A DNA stretch of 64,000 bases from Hevea brasiliensis. Taxonomy: Eukaryota; Streptophyta; Magnoliopsida; Malpighiales; Euphorbiaceae. Below, piece after piece: positions 37,279 to 49,831 of this stretch. The first letter of the stretch is position 1, and every line of letters starts with the position of its first letter. The notes beneath the pieces were generated by a model, which saw only the letters and a program-made list of their open reading frames with translations, was not told where the DNA came from and searched no databases. The position numbers and the translations under genes were made by a program. Where the stretch lies: positions 16,135,100 through 16,199,099 of the forward strand of contig NC_079496.1 of assembly GCF_030052815.1 (NCBI RefSeq), read 5' to 3'.

Positions 37279-38295
37279 AGGAGAAGAACGAGGGCAAGCT
37301 GTTTGATAAAATGCCGGACCAATTGTAAGCCTTTTACTCTTATTGACATACTGTTTTAATTCAATTGTTTTTATATTAGCTCCTATTCGCCGAATTCTCC
37401 CCTAAATCTGTACTCGTTATCTCCACTCTAGACTAAAAAATGCTGCTTTGTGGGAATGATGCAACAAATGAATAACCTGCTGAGCTTTGAATTTGGTATA
37501 AAAATTCCTTTCTGAATGAAATGAACTGCTAGAAAATTTCTTGATGATGTTGCTAAAAAATTTAGCCTTGAATCAAACTCACTGTACTTGTAAGCAATTG
37601 CATCCGTATTCTCAAACAGACGTATTTGAAAAAGGATCTCATGATATCAGTCATCATTTCTTCAAAACTTCTGCTTGTGCTTCATGAGCATTGCAGTTCT
37701 ACTGCTCCTTTAAATTACTTTTTTTTTTTCTGAATATGATTAGCTATTTTTTTCCCCTTCTGGGTCTAGTTCCAGCGGCACATCTGGAATATCCTAGCCT
37801 AAGACTAAATTATGTAGAAGACAAATTACAATTATTATTTATTATTTTGTCCATATATTTTGATAATTACATCATTACAAAATAACAAGCCCATGCCAAG
37901 CTGCTGACCATGTAATGAAGGGTAAATATGAAAATGCAAATCCTCCAGATCAATTGCAATTTCCTTCTTGGTGGAGGATTAGCCATTAATGTATTTATGT
38001 AGGGAGTATTCTATAGTTACTTTATTTTATTATAAAGTAAAACTATTCTGTTATAAAAAGAAGATTATTTAATAAAATTTTGTAATTCATCTTATGAAAA
38101 TTTTTATGAATTGATATTTTTTCCTTAAAACGGTTAATTATAAAAAAAATTTTAGCTTAACGAAAAAAAAGTAAAATTTCTTCACGTAAAATAATACTTA
38201 TAATATTTTTAAAAAAATCTAATAGATAAATTATATGTGATAACTTTTATTAAAAAATTATAGAAACAGATTACTTATTCATTATATGTGATCTT
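37279..38295 (+). repeat. Repeated 3' flank of the NLR copies (B version)
   Basis: Matches 1122-2240 and 39790-40740 apart from small changes and a 79-bp gap near 37504. It joins copy C abruptly at about 38286-38296, in the middle of AT-rich flank text. This marks the breakpoint of the tandem partial duplication. Confidence 0.85.
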
Positions 38296-38307
38296 TATTC
38301 ATCACGA

Positions 38308-39789
38308 ATGATGCATGACTTGATTAGAAGCATGGCCCTTCAAATAATGAAAGATTCAGGAGTTAGAGCCATGATTGAATCTTGTAAGGGATTAAAAGAG
38401 TTACCAGAGGAAGGCATCTGGACAGGAGATCTCGTGAGAGTTTCATTGCGTCTTAATTGCATTGAAGAAATTGCTTCTAATCATTCACCAAGATGTCCCA
38501 ACCTTTCAACTCTACTGTTGGATGGCAATTTTGAATTGAGACGGATTGCAGATTCTTTCTTTAAGCACTTGCATGGGCTCAAGGTTCTTGATCTTTCTAA
38601 TACAGGGATCCAAAACTTGCCAAATTCTGTCACTACCCTCGTCAATCTCGCCTCCTTGGTGGTCCGTGGATGTCGAAAGCTAAGGCGTGTGCCATCTTTA
38701 GCAAATCTCAGAGAACTGAAGAGATTGGATCTCAGATCTAGTGGAGTTGAAGAAGTGCCAGATGGCCTGGAATTTCTGTCCAAACTCATGTATCTAGACC
38801 TCGAAGGTACATCGGTAAAAGAAATAAGACCTGGGATACTACCTAAACTCTCTCATTTGCAATTTCTTAAACTTCCTTTAACGTTAGCAGTCGAGGGAGA
38901 GGAAGTTGCATCACTGAGCAAGGTGGAAACTTTGTATTGTCGTTTCCATGATCTCGTAGGCTTCAACACATTTGTCAAATCAATGGAAGAATTGATGATT
39001 GGAAGTAAATTTGAACTTTTAATAGGACCATTTTCCCAGAATATGGATGACCCTATGTTTTTAAGACGTCCTAAGTTTGATAAAAATGTTGTGGCGTATG
39101 ATTGCAGTATCGGCAAAGAAGGGAATTTTCTGAACTTTCCAGCTGACTTGCAAGAGCTAGCGATTGTAGAATGCAATGATGCACAAAGCTTACACTGTGT
39201 TCATCCGTTCAGATATGCAACTCAACTGGAATATGAAACTCAACTGGAATACGTTTCCATTAGAAAGTGCAATGGGATGGAGTGCTTGTTTTTGTTGCCT
39301 GAAAACGGTTGGCGTATTTTTCCAAGACTTAAATTTCTAAACCTTTACAGTTTGGAGAACTTCCGTTTCCTCTTTGGCGGAGAAGTTGCTGTTGCACCAT
39401 CATTGCCATATTATGGTAACAGCTTTAACCAACTGAGAACTTTTGAGATGATAAATTGCCCAACCATTAAGAAGTTGTTCCCTCCTTGCCTGCTGCCGAA
39501 CCTCCAAAACCTGGAAAGGATTAAAGTCAAAGATTGTTTGTCGATGGAGGAGATAATAGGAGCAGAAAGACAAGAAGAACAAGTAACTATGGATTTCAGT
39601 CTCCCAAAGTTATGGAATTTCAAGTTGAGAAATTTACCACAACTGAAGAGCATTTGTGATCGGGCAGTGATTTGTGAATCTCTTCGACTCATCCGTCTAA
39701 TTGACTGTCCAGGGCAAATGATGGATGTACCATTCTTTTATCCCAGTGGCCATCAATCTTTTGACAGGGTTGAGATAAGTAGAAATTAA
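38308..39789 (+). pseudogene. LRR-only truncated NLR (copy C)
   Basis: An open frame of 493 aa begins (M)MHDLIRSM, that is at the MHD motif that closes the NB-ARC, and then covers the whole LRR part up to ...RVEISRN. BED and nucleotide-binding motifs are missing, and the DNA just upstream is the AT-rich flank of copy B. It keeps the canonical MHD that B has lost. An 18-bp direct repeat near 39213-39248 doubles the hexapeptide Y(A/E)TQLE. The frame is intact over 1.48 kb, so it is either a young pseudogene or an expressed LRR-only protein. No promoter is evident. Confidence 0.85.
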
Positions 39790-41900
39790 CCCTTAAATTA
39801 CTCTGTTGATCTCACCGAAATTTAGAGGAGAAGAACGAGGGCAAGCTGTTTGATAAAATGCCGGACCAATTGTAAGCCTTTTACTCTTATTGACATACTG
39901 TTTTAATTCAATTGTTTTTATATTAGCTCCTATTCGCCGAATTCTCCCCTAAATCTGTACTCGTTATCTCCCCTCTAGATTAAAAAATGTTGCTTTGTGG
40001 GAATGATGCAACAAATGAATAACCTGCTGAGCTTTGAATTTGGTATAAAAAGGGATATTGCTCATTAAGCTTGAATATTCTTGCTTTTTTTTTTTAATGA
40101 AATTCATGATATGTAGCAGCTGCATTTTCCTTTCTGAATGAAATGAACTGCTAGAAAATTTCTTGATGATGTTGCTAAAAAATTTAGCCTTGAATCAAAC
40201 TCACTGTACTTGTAAGCAATTGCATCCGTATTCTCAAACAGACGTATTTGAAAAAGGATCTCATGATATCAGTCATCATTTCTTCAAAACTTCTGCTTGT
40301 GCTTCATGAGCATTGCAGTTCTACTGCTCCTTTAAATTACTTTTTTTTTTTTCTGAATATGATTAGCTATTTTTTTCCCCTTCTGGAATATCCTAGACTA
40401 AGACTAAATTATGTAGAAGACAAATTACAATTATTATTTATTATTTTGTCCATATATTTTGATAATTACATCATTACAAAATAACAAGCCCATGCCAAGC
40501 TGCTGACCATGTAATGAAGGGTAAATATGTAAATGCAAATCCTCCAGATCAATTGCAATTTCCTTCTTGGTGGAGGATTAGCCATTAATGTATTTATATA
40601 GGGAGTATTCTATAGTTACTTTATTTTATTATAAAGTAAAACTATTCTGTTATAAAAAGAAGATTATTTAATAAAATTTTGTAATTCATCTTATGAAAAT
40701 TTTTATAAATTGATATTTTTTCCTTAAAACGGTTAATTATAAAAAATTGCTAAGTTGTAAAATTGTTTTAAATCGTCATTTTTTTTTAATTTTAAATTTT
40801 TTTATTAAGTAATAATTTTATTTAAAATTATAAATTTAAATGTGACATATAAGATAATGATGTTTTATTCGATTTTATCTTTAACTAATAAATTTTTATA
40901 GTATCGTTAAAAGAGCGTTTAATTAATACATTTTTTTATAATTAATTACTTTATAAAAATGATATATCATTTTACAAAAATGTTGATGTGAATTGTAAAA
41001 TTGTGTTAAAACATTATATTTTTCATAATATCTTAAATTTTCATGTAATTTTATAATTTTAGTTAAAATTATAGATTTTAAATGTGATATATTAAATGAT
41101 TATATCTTATTTGATTATTATTTTTTTATTTTATAATATTACTAAAAAAATATTACATATTCTTCTCTCTTTGGACTAAAATAATGTTGCTTTGTGGGAA
41201 TGATGCCGCAAATAAATAACCTGGTGAGTTTTGAATTTGGTATAAAAAGGGATATTGCTCATTAAAGAATCTAGTAGATAAATTATATATGAAAATTTTA
41301 TTAAAAAATTATAGGAATAGGTTACTCATTCATTATAGAAAATACTCAAATAATTAAAATAGTACATATATTTATACACTTTATAGAAAAAAATAATTTT
41401 TCGAAAATTATATAAGTTGTAAATTTGTTTTAAATCATTATATATTTTTTTAACATTTTAATTTTTTTATAAAGTAATAATTTTAATTAAAATTGTAGAT
41501 TTAAATGTGATATATTAGATTATTATACTTTATTCGATTTTATCTTTAACTAATAAATTTTTATAGTATTATTAAAAAAGTGTTTAATTAATAAATTTTC
41601 CATAATTAATTACTTTACAAAAATGATATCATTTTATAAAAATGTTGATGTGAATTGTAAAATTGTGTTAAAACATCATATTTTTCCTAATATTTTAAAT
41701 TTTTATAAAATTTTATAATTTTAATTAAAATTATAGATTTAAAATGTGATATATTAAATATCTTAATTTTTTATAAAATGTTATAATTTTAATTGAAATT
41801 ATAAATTTTAAATGTGATATATTAAATGGTTATATCTTATTTGATTATTATTTTTTATTAATATTTTATTTCGTAATATTACTAAAAAAAGTATTACATA
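39790..41900 (+). repeat. Repeated 3' flank of the NLR copies (C version) and further flank repeats
   Basis: 39790-40750 repeats the A and B flanks. 40755-41270 parallels 2330-2860, and 41272-41390 parallels 3121-3240. Within it the motif AAATGTGATATATTAAAT recurs several times. No gene is seen. Confidence 0.75.
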
Positions 41901-42056
41901 TGTTTCTTTCTTTGTGAAGTGATTTTTTATTATTATTATTTTTGCAATAAATTAGATTTTAACTAAAATAATAAATGTTAAACATGAAACGCTAGATAAT
42001 TTTACCTTATTTGGTGTTATCTATAATTAATATTTTTTAATATTATTAAGTATAGA

Positions 42057-42335
42057 GGAAATTATTAAAAAAATCTTATACTTTTAAAATTTTTTCAATT
42101 CTGCCTATACTTTAAAAATGATCAATTAAATCTTATACTTTCAAATGTTGTACAATTCTGCATCACTGTTATTATGTCCGTTAAGTGACTAATGGAGACA
42201 CCACATCTGCCACATCATGCTAATAGGAGGGTAGAATTGTGTAACATTTAAAAATATAAAATTTAATTGATAATTTTTGAAGTATAGGCTATAATTAAAA
42301 ATTTTGAAAGTATATAATTTTTTTAGTAATTTTTC
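42057..42335. mobile_element. Terminal-inverted-repeat element (MITE-like), about 280 bp
   Basis: The first ~60 bp (GGAAATTATTAAAAAAATC...) reappear as the reverse complement at the end (...TTTTTTTAGTAATTTTTCC), and the inverted match continues inward with gaps to about 110 bp. The centre is higher in GC. It is related to the element at 43018-43984. A target duplication could not be set in the AT-rich surroundings. Confidence 0.75.
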
Positions 42336-43017
42336 CTAATTTGTTAATTATAAATATATTTTATGTTAATTATCAAGTAAATAAAAATATAAATTTAAAA
42401 GGGCTCGGGTATTTAAGATATTAATTAGATTTCGATAGAATGATTTTAAGAGGTATCTTGTATGTTGTCATCCTTAGTATAATCTAAAAACCAAAAACAA
42501 AAAATTCTTAAATAATTATTGTAAATTTTATATATAATTAATTAAAGTATATACAATTATAATAAAAATTAAGTCCCTACATTAAGTTAAAAGTTGGTAA
42601 TTTCTTTTAAAATTACTCAATTCATTTTAATTTATACAAAATTAGAATGATGAAAAAGGATTTTGAATATTGATATGGAATTGATTTCGAAGGTAAATGA
42701 ATTGCAAAAAAGAATCCGTATAACCAATTTTAATTATATATAAATTTAGGAGAAGTTATCAACATTAACTTTTTTGAGAGACTTAATTATTATTGTTGTT
42801 GTATATAGTTTTATTAATTATATATAATTTTTAATGTAAATATTTAAAAAAAATATTTTTTTATCTTTAAATTATGTATGCTTTGAATAACAACGTATAA
42901 AATATCTATTGGAATCATCATATCTAAATTCAATTATTATCTTAAATACTCAAATCCATTTAAATTATATATTTTACTTAATAATTTATATAAAATATAT
43001 TTATAATTAATAATTTA
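42336..43017. other. AT-rich spacer, nothing recognised
   Basis: No supported feature between the two inverted-repeat elements. Confidence 0.45.
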
Positions 43018-43984
43018 GAAGAAATTACTAAAAAAATCCTATACTTTTAAAAATTTTTCAATTCTACCATAGACTTTAAAAATTACTAATTAAATCCTAT
43101 ACTTTTGAATGTTGCACAATTCTACTTTGCTATTAGCGGGACATTGCGTAACGTGGCTGTTGATATGGCGTAATGTGGCAGCTGACGTGACATTTTCGTT
43201 AGTCACTTAATAAAAATACTAATGGCGAGGTAAAATTGTGTAACATTTGAAAGTATTACACTAAAAATAATCATTTTATTTATTAATTACTTTTAGACCT
43301 AAGAACTAATTAAATTATTTTTTTTTTAAATTAATCTAATTAATTTTATTTTATTAATATAATTAATTTTTGACATGAGATAATTAATAATTAAATTAAT
43401 GGTGGTTATTAGATGGTTATCTGAAAGAGGAAGTTGGTGGCAGTTTCAAACTGTTTCAAGCAATTTTAAAGAGTGGGTACGTGACTATAAATAATTGCAA
43501 AACGTAACAAAATGTGTTTCAAATTCTTTCAGGAATCTTTTAGATATAAGCAGGCAGAACTATAAAAATCAAATACACTGTAACGTAAAAAACCCAACTA
43601 CTTGATCAATCAAATAATCACAAACTCTAGCAGTATATTTATCTTTAATTTTATTTGTCTTTCTATTTTTCTAACCTTATATTTATTTTTCAAGTCTTGT
43701 ACTTAAATTTTTAGTAATCAATACAATTTTTAATTGCTTTAATTTTTCAATTCGAGTGATATTTTAATGAAACTGCATTCAGTTTAGTCAGATTCCTATA
43801 ACCATTTGAGAGAAGTCAGAAAAGTGCGTAGTTGATATACTCGGTATCTAGCACGCCCGCAATTCCTAAGCTGTTAGCTAGCCAAATTATTTTCTAACAA
43901 AACAGTATTTAATTGGTAATTTTAAAAGTATAAGATAGAATTGAAAAATTTTTGAATGTATAGAATTTTGTTATTATTTCTCCT
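43018..43984. mobile_element. Second MITE-like element, split by an insertion
   Basis: The left part (43018-43257) and right part (43904-43984) together rebuild an element colinear with 42057-42335: the same terminal text, a centre with GTGGC-type GC-rich text and the same inverted end. The 646 bp between them are foreign to it. Confidence 0.72.
43258..43903. mobile_element. 646-bp insertion in the second MITE (solo LTR candidate)
   Basis: It is bounded by AGTATT on both sides (43252-43257 and 43904-43909). It includes a TATA-like CTATAAAAATC at about 43561 and a more GC-rich end ('cggtatctagcacgcccgc', about 43840-43860). Size, direct repeat and layout suit a small solo LTR, but the expected TG...CA ends are not clear, so another retroposon type is possible. 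Confidence 0.45.
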
Positions 43985-43999
43985 TAAATATATTATAAG

Positions 44000-44514
44000 T
44001 ATTTTTTACGTGAGTAAACTTTATTTACTTTCCATTAAGTTAATGAATTTTTTATAATTAATTACTAAAAAAACTATTTTATAAAAATTTTATAAAATGA
44101 ATTGTAAATTTATGTTAAATCATTTTTTTAATGAAATAATTTTACTTTACATAAAATAAGTAACCATAAAAGACATTTATATATAGATGTCCTTAAGATT
44201 TAATTTTATCAATTAAATAGTTCCTTCATTTTTCTCAACATATCCCTTATAATACATGCGAATCTCTTTCTCTCTCCCTATTCTTCCTTTCCCTGCAAAT
44301 GCATTTTTTGTCAATACTAATTCCACCATCAAACACAAATCAATAAAAAAAAAATACAAATTACCAACCTAAAAAATGAAAATTAAAAATTAACAAATTA
44401 GTAATCCAATAAAAAAAATTAATAAATCAATAAAGAAATCAACATGTAAAAAACTCAAATCAACAAAAAAAAAAAAAACCCTTAAAACCCACTTGCCATA
44501 ACGAGTGAAACGTA
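44000..44514. other. AT-rich intergenic stretch, nothing recognised
   Basis: A-rich tracts at about 44340-44480 and no supported gene. Confidence 0.45.
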
Positions 44515-44783
44515 GGAGAAGTATCGAGCTTTAAAGGGAGGCTAGAGGTGAAACAAAACATGGTGTGCAAACTTCAGTAAAAAGATGAGTTTTGAGTTTG
44601 AAATGATGGACAAGTGACAAGAATTTGCTTGGAGCGTTGCTTACTATTGGGAAGAATTTGGAGTTGGGAGAAGCAATGCCCAAAGCGTCAACAGTGTAGA
44701 AAATCAAATTGTTGTGGCTGTCTCCTTCAACAACATCATTTGAAAGTAAAGGATCGTTATTCGCAACAACAATAAATTAAGGT
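44515..44783 (-). pseudogene. Protein-like fragment without a start codon
   Basis: On the minus strand a frame of about 81 codons is open to a stop near 44515. It reads like protein (for example FYTVDALGIASPNSKFFPIV, then SKFLSLVHHFKLKTHLFTE) and has no ATG. I do not recognise the family. It may be a gene remnant or part of the retroposon next to it (44850-45125). Confidence 0.25.
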
Positions 44784-44849
44784 ACACAAGCATGAGGGAG
44801 CGAGACTGCAAGATAGAGGGAGGAATCTAGTGAGAGAAAAATAAAGACC

Positions 44850-45125
44850 AATAAAAGGAAAATGGGTGTGGGTGGGTCGCAACAAAGGAGGAGGGGGCTA
44901 TGTACTCGGCTGGTGGATGGGTCTTTATGGGTCATGAGGTGAGGGAGAGATTAAGGGATGGAGATTGGAGAGGGTGGTGTTTTCTCTTGTTTTTTCTCTG
45001 TTTTGCTACGAGAGGGTCTCCTTCGACTGCCGGCATTGTGCATCTTCCCTTTGCCCTCCTGGGCAGGGGAGCTATTGGGTGCAGGTTTAGCCCTCCTCTT
45101 ACTGGGGTAGGGATTTTACATATTG
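44850..45125 (+). mobile_element. Fragment related to the L1-like insertion at 23741
   Basis: The GC-rich text at 44990-45115 (TTTTGCTACGAGAGG..., CTCCTGGGCAGGGGAGCT, ...CCTCCTCTTACTGGGG) parallels 23800-23935 (CTCAAGGGCAGGGAGAGCT, ACCCTCCCCTCCGGG). It probably derives from the 5' leader of the same non-LTR family. The ends are not defined. Confidence 0.45.
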
Positions 45126-45439
45126 ATATTAATTTATAATGCATAAAATAAATATTTACAAAATATAGTATTAATTTAATATATTAATATTAAAAAATTA
45201 ATATACTAATATCACTATGTAAAAAATTATTTAAAATAAAGAAATGTGTGGATTTAATTTTAATTCAACCATTAATTCTTAACTCTAGTCTCCTAGCGGT
45301 CTGGAAACATGGGGCTTTTAAAAACTGAGAGGAAAAGGAAAACGAAAAATTGGAAAATCGTTATGGGTAAGCACTGAACCAGAGAAAAGCATACCCTGCG
45401 CTGAGATTTCAGAATTGCAGTTGCACATCCATTACCTAA

Positions 45440-47102
45440 ATGACTAACGCCATTAAAATGGGCGAAGCTCGCAAACTGAAAGAGCAAGACCGTCAAGACA
45501 ACAAGATTGGACAGATCCTAACGAACCTCGCTAAATTCGCTGTCGATTCTACAGCCAACGGCGCTCTCAAAGGCGTCACTGGTTAGTTATCTCTCTATTA
45601 TCATCAAAATTGAAAATTTCTAACTTTGAATTGTTTGATTAAACCGGTAATTAAGAACAATTATGCTTCCAAATTGTTATATATTGCTAGTTCTCCGTAT
45701 GAATTTGTGCTTGTAGGATATTATTTATGCGTAGATTTGAACTGTTCCTGAATTCATGGCCAAAATTGATGTGGTCAATTGGGTACTTCGCTTCTTCTCT
45801 GTTATCCTTGGAAATAGTCTTGTCTTTGCAGTGTATTAATGGCCTCTAATCAATTAATCGTTTAGATAGGTACAGCTCCTTCCAATTTAGTTTAAAGTCC
45901 GTGTTTGTGACTTTTTGCATATAGAATTGAATTCGAACACAGGCATGTAATCTGGCACTTTCTAAGATCACATATTAGACGATCTAAATATGCCTTTACT
46001 TGCATGAGTAAGCTGAGGAATATCATTTTTACTTGATGAATATGTGAAGAGCATATTTGAAGTGCTAATTCTTTCCAAGGGCTAGGGAACAACCCGTGAA
46101 TTTGGACCTCAGGCGCTAAACTAAACAAAATTTCACTATGGAAGTATGTCTGCAATGTTATGAACTAAATGGGAGAGGCTAGTACGTTCAGTGATCAACA
46201 AAATGGCATAGCTGTTCCCGTGCTTTTATACTTTTTATTATAATCCAATTATTTTTCTCATCATTTATTTTAATTTAGCCACCAGCCTTATCTCATTTGC
46301 TTTTTATTTGGTCCCATTTTTGGTAACCCTGTTTTCCAAATGGTTAGCCTGGGGAGAAGAGGTGATATAAATCAATAGAAAATGTCAGTTTCTGAATAGA
46401 ATAGAAGGGGGCAAATTTTCTTATGCGGTGAATGTTCATTCTTTAAATTAAGGATTGGCAATGCTAGATGGATTTTCTTTCTAGCATATTCTATATGTTG
46501 TCATTTTAAAAGTCATTTGCTGGTTAGGACAGGCTTTGCTAAGCTTGAATGTTTCATGACCTGGACTGGTTTAATTTTAAGGCTTTGACCACCAATTGTC
46601 CCAATTTTGAAGTATACTCTACAATATATCGAATGATCTTAGTTTTATGTAGATGACTAAGACTTTTTGTATTTTTATACAATCTGCTTGCTCATCTTTT
46701 TTTTTTTTTGGCCTTGATTCTATTTTAAACATTCTTAACAGGGTCCAAGTGTGCACCCCTCATTGTTGCATTTTATCATTCCACCATTAAGTTTATCATA
46801 TTTTGAATATTGTAGGTCCAAAGAAGTTTTATAAGTTTGTGCAGGAGAGATTGCAGAATCCACCAACTTCACTTCCCTTAAATAACTGTAAGAAACCTGC
46901 AGATGTTAAATTAGTGGAGGAGATGCAAATAAAAGTAGAAGAAATGCTGGAAGACATGGCAAAGTTAAAACAACAAAATGAGACATCAGCCAAATGCATG
47001 GAGGGAACAAAACCTGTGAAGAAGGGACCAAATGAAGGCAGCAGAAAGTTAGATGTTTTGGAACCTGAGAAGAAGAGAATTTTTATTCGTTCTCGGCTTT
47101 AG
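45440..47102 (+). CDS. Conserved-looking 142-aa plant protein, function unknown (2 exons)
   Basis: Exon 1 is 45440-45581 (donor GTTAGT), exon 2 is 46816-47102 (acceptor ATTGTAG). The frame joins in phase (ACT G|GT CCA) and ends TAG at 47100-47102. The product is charged and soluble: an N-terminal Lys/Glu/Asp-rich helix (EARKLKEQDRQDNKIGQIL), a hydrophobic-spaced stretch (LAKFAVDSTANGALKG), a GPKKFYKFVQERL segment at the exon junction, a coiled-coil-like helix (KLVEEMQIKVEEMLEDMAKL) and a basic C-terminus (KKRIFIRSRL). The second in-frame ATG at 45458 has a better start context (AAAATGGGC), so the first six residues may not be made. No domain is recognised. No signal peptide or membrane segment is seen. 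Confidence 0.75.
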
Positions 47103-47761
47103 AATGGGGCCAACCTTAATGACCTCAATGCCTGAAACTTAAAATGGCCAAAATAACTGCATTCTATGTCTTTCTTAATAGTGTCGTGGATAAACAATGC
47201 TTATTAGCTGTACCATTATGTTAAGTTAATAGCTTTTTACTGTATATGGGTATTGGTTTTTCCATTAATGCTTCCTCTCTTCTTCCTCTGGTCTTCTTTC
47301 TAATTGTTTCCTTATTTTCTGGTTAGAGGACTCTATCTGGAAGTTGTTTGTAGGATGACCTTACAATTCAAAACTAATGTCTATTTCAAGAGTTAAAATT
47401 GCCTGAAAAAGAATTATTCAAAATTGAATTTGTCATTACTTATCAGTCATACTCATTTTACGAAGTCATTGAATAGGGTAATCGTATATTTTATATTACA
47501 GCTCAATGAAATTAAACTCGATAAGAATTAAAATCTTCAATTTTTTCAAATTGGGAGTTTTTGTTTGTAATTGACACTGTGAACCGAAAACGGCAGACTT
47601 TGTCCTCCTGAAGTTGTCTGCCTTGGTCATTAGCCCAAATAAATAAGGGTAGTTTTGTCACTTAGTAAAAAATTTCTCTTCATTTCCATCCGCATCTGTT
47701 GCTTCTTGTTTCTCTCACTCTCGCAGTTTCTCTCAACTTCCACTCTCTAGGGTAAACAATC

Positions 47762-49416
47762 ATGGCAGCATGGACTGCGGCTGCTCGTCAAGCCGCGAAT
47801 CTCACTACGCTTTCCTCTCCAAGAGTTGCTTCAGCTCCTCAAGCTGCTTCCCTCATCCATCGGCGCGGTCTAGCCGGTGGTGGAGGTAATCTTTTCTGTC
47901 CTTTTTGGAATCCAAAAGATCAATGCTTGAGACCTAAAATTGTTGTTTTTGTTTTAGTTTATTTTTCTCAAATTTATCTAGCAATTAAGGATTGATGTTG
48001 ATGCTAAAACTGTATCTGCCAAGGATCATATATGCAATTTATTGTTTTGATACATTTGCCAATATCAACTAGGAAAAGAGAAAAAATAAATAAAGAAAAC
48101 AAAATAAAGGAATTTTTTATGTTTGGGGTTTTGTTGATTATTAGTTTTGTATGTTTGATTTGTATTGCAGATCATCATGGACCTCCTAAGGTCAACTTCT
48201 GGCAGGACCCACTGAACCCATCTAAATGGAAAGAAGAGCATGTGAGTTCTCTCTTTCATCTATGCTAGTTTTACTATTGTGTAGTTTTTGGACTCTTTGA
48301 AAATCTTGAAGTTATCATCAAAATACAGATATTATTAATTTCACTAGACTCTTGCATATGCTACCAGTGTCATAACAATATCGTAATTTTTTTTAACTAC
48401 TTAATGTGCTAAGTTCTAAGTTAGTTTGAGTTTGTTTTTATAGAGTTGAACAAGTAGTCATTATTGATGGCCATATTTTGTTAATTAAACCATTTTTTCT
48501 ACATATATCTTGCGTGTGAACTTGATATGGTGGTTAGAACACAAAAATGAAGATACGTGTCATAATTTTTTTTTTTTGGAAATGGGCCATTTCAAATCCT
48601 GGACTAGAGCAACTCTATTAACTTTCTTATGGTACATCGACTTTAGATTGAGCAGACTTGGGTTTAGGTTATAATGATTTTTTTTTTTTTTTTGTTAAGT
48701 TGCAAATGATACCAATATGTGTAAGGTCTTTGTTTTTGTCATTTTGTGTATGCACTGGCAAGATAGAGGGAGAGCAATAGACTGATAAGAATCAGCGACA
48801 GAGAGTGCTAGTTTTCCATGTGTTCTAGCTGGCATGTACTCTGAAGCTGTTGCCAAATCAGAGAACGCAGTCTCTCACGGTGAGGTGATGCATTTGGCTT
48901 TGACTTGAATCAAGGTTTCTATCTGCGATGAAGTAGTTAGAGTAAAAGCAATATAAGGATAGATTATATCTGTTTAATCTTATGCCTTTTGACTATGATT
49001 TTATTTTCATCTACAGTTTGTGATTGTCTCTTTAACTGGCTGGGGATTACTCTTCTATGGAGGTTACAAGTTCTTTACTGGAGACAAGAAAGACAAGAAG
49101 GAAGAGGTACTTCATCACTACTTTATGGGTTTAAATACTTAAACTAATTCCAGCCACCATCAAACATGTATACCTTAGCCTCGTTCGCAACATGAAAGAA
49201 TTGCATTCACACCTCAAAAGCCTGAATATCAATTAATTGGGATTAGCTACATGAATTGTTTTGTCATTCCATCCTTTATGGGACTATGTTTTTGTAAGAC
49301 ATTTTTAATTTGTCAATTATTTCTTGTAAATTAAGAAAAAAATTTTATGATTAATCTATAATAATTATTGCAATCCTTGTTTTGTTTTGCAGAAGGTTGG
49401 AGAAAAATCACACTAG
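47762..49416 (+). CDS. Small mitochondrial single-pass membrane protein, 102 aa (4 exons)
   Basis: Exons 47762-47885, 48171-48241, 49017-49106 and 49393-49416; all introns are GT-AG and the joined frame is 102 codons plus TAG. The N-terminus (MAAWTAAARQAANLTTLSS, Arg/Ala/Ser-rich, no acidic residue in the first 30) is a typical mitochondrial presequence, with a likely cleavage near the RRGLAGGGG segment. The mature part has HHGPPKVNFWQDPLNPSKWKEEH, then one membrane span (FVIVSLTGWGLLFYGGYKFF) and a Lys/Glu-rich tail ending EKSH. This resembles the small plant-type accessory subunits of respiratory-chain complexes, but I cannot name the subunit. It lies 660 bp after the preceding gene, on the same strand. 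Confidence 0.85.
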
Positions 49417-49821
49417 GTTTGGAATACTACCCAAATATATCTAGAAGTAAATCTGGGATGAGGATGTTTTTCACATGTTATGACCCTCCAGTTTTGGACA
49501 GTTTTATTTGTACATGACTCCTAAGTGGATGATAAATATCGGCTTTTTCTTGTTGCTGTTTTGATAATAAGTGGGTCATTTTTCTGGTAGGCATCTTGTT
49601 AAATCTTCACTTTTAAAGTATTATTGCAGCATATGGGTTTTATTTCGGTCACTACCAACTGCAGTTTCTTCACTGCTCCAGGAACCCACAATTTGGAGCT
49701 TTTATTTCCTTTGCCATTTTAACCTCGCCTTCATATGGTGAGAAATTCTCTGGCAATCTCGACTTTGATGGCACTCTGAAAATCTCTTGGAATCTTGTCC
49801 TAAACAATGTATTGTTTAGAA
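49417..49821 (+). other. 3' UTR and spacer after the mitochondrial protein gene
   Basis: Probable 3' UTR, then non-coding DNA up to the L1 target site. No further gene is seen. Confidence 0.5.
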
Positions 49822-49831
49822 TTTTCATTTT

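Noticed and set aside
47886..48170. Extension of the first exon of the 102-aa protein through the intron (open to 47995)
   Set aside because: A standard GT donor at 47886 and an acceptor at 48170 give a clean in-frame join into conserved-looking sequence; the read-through part is T-rich intron text.
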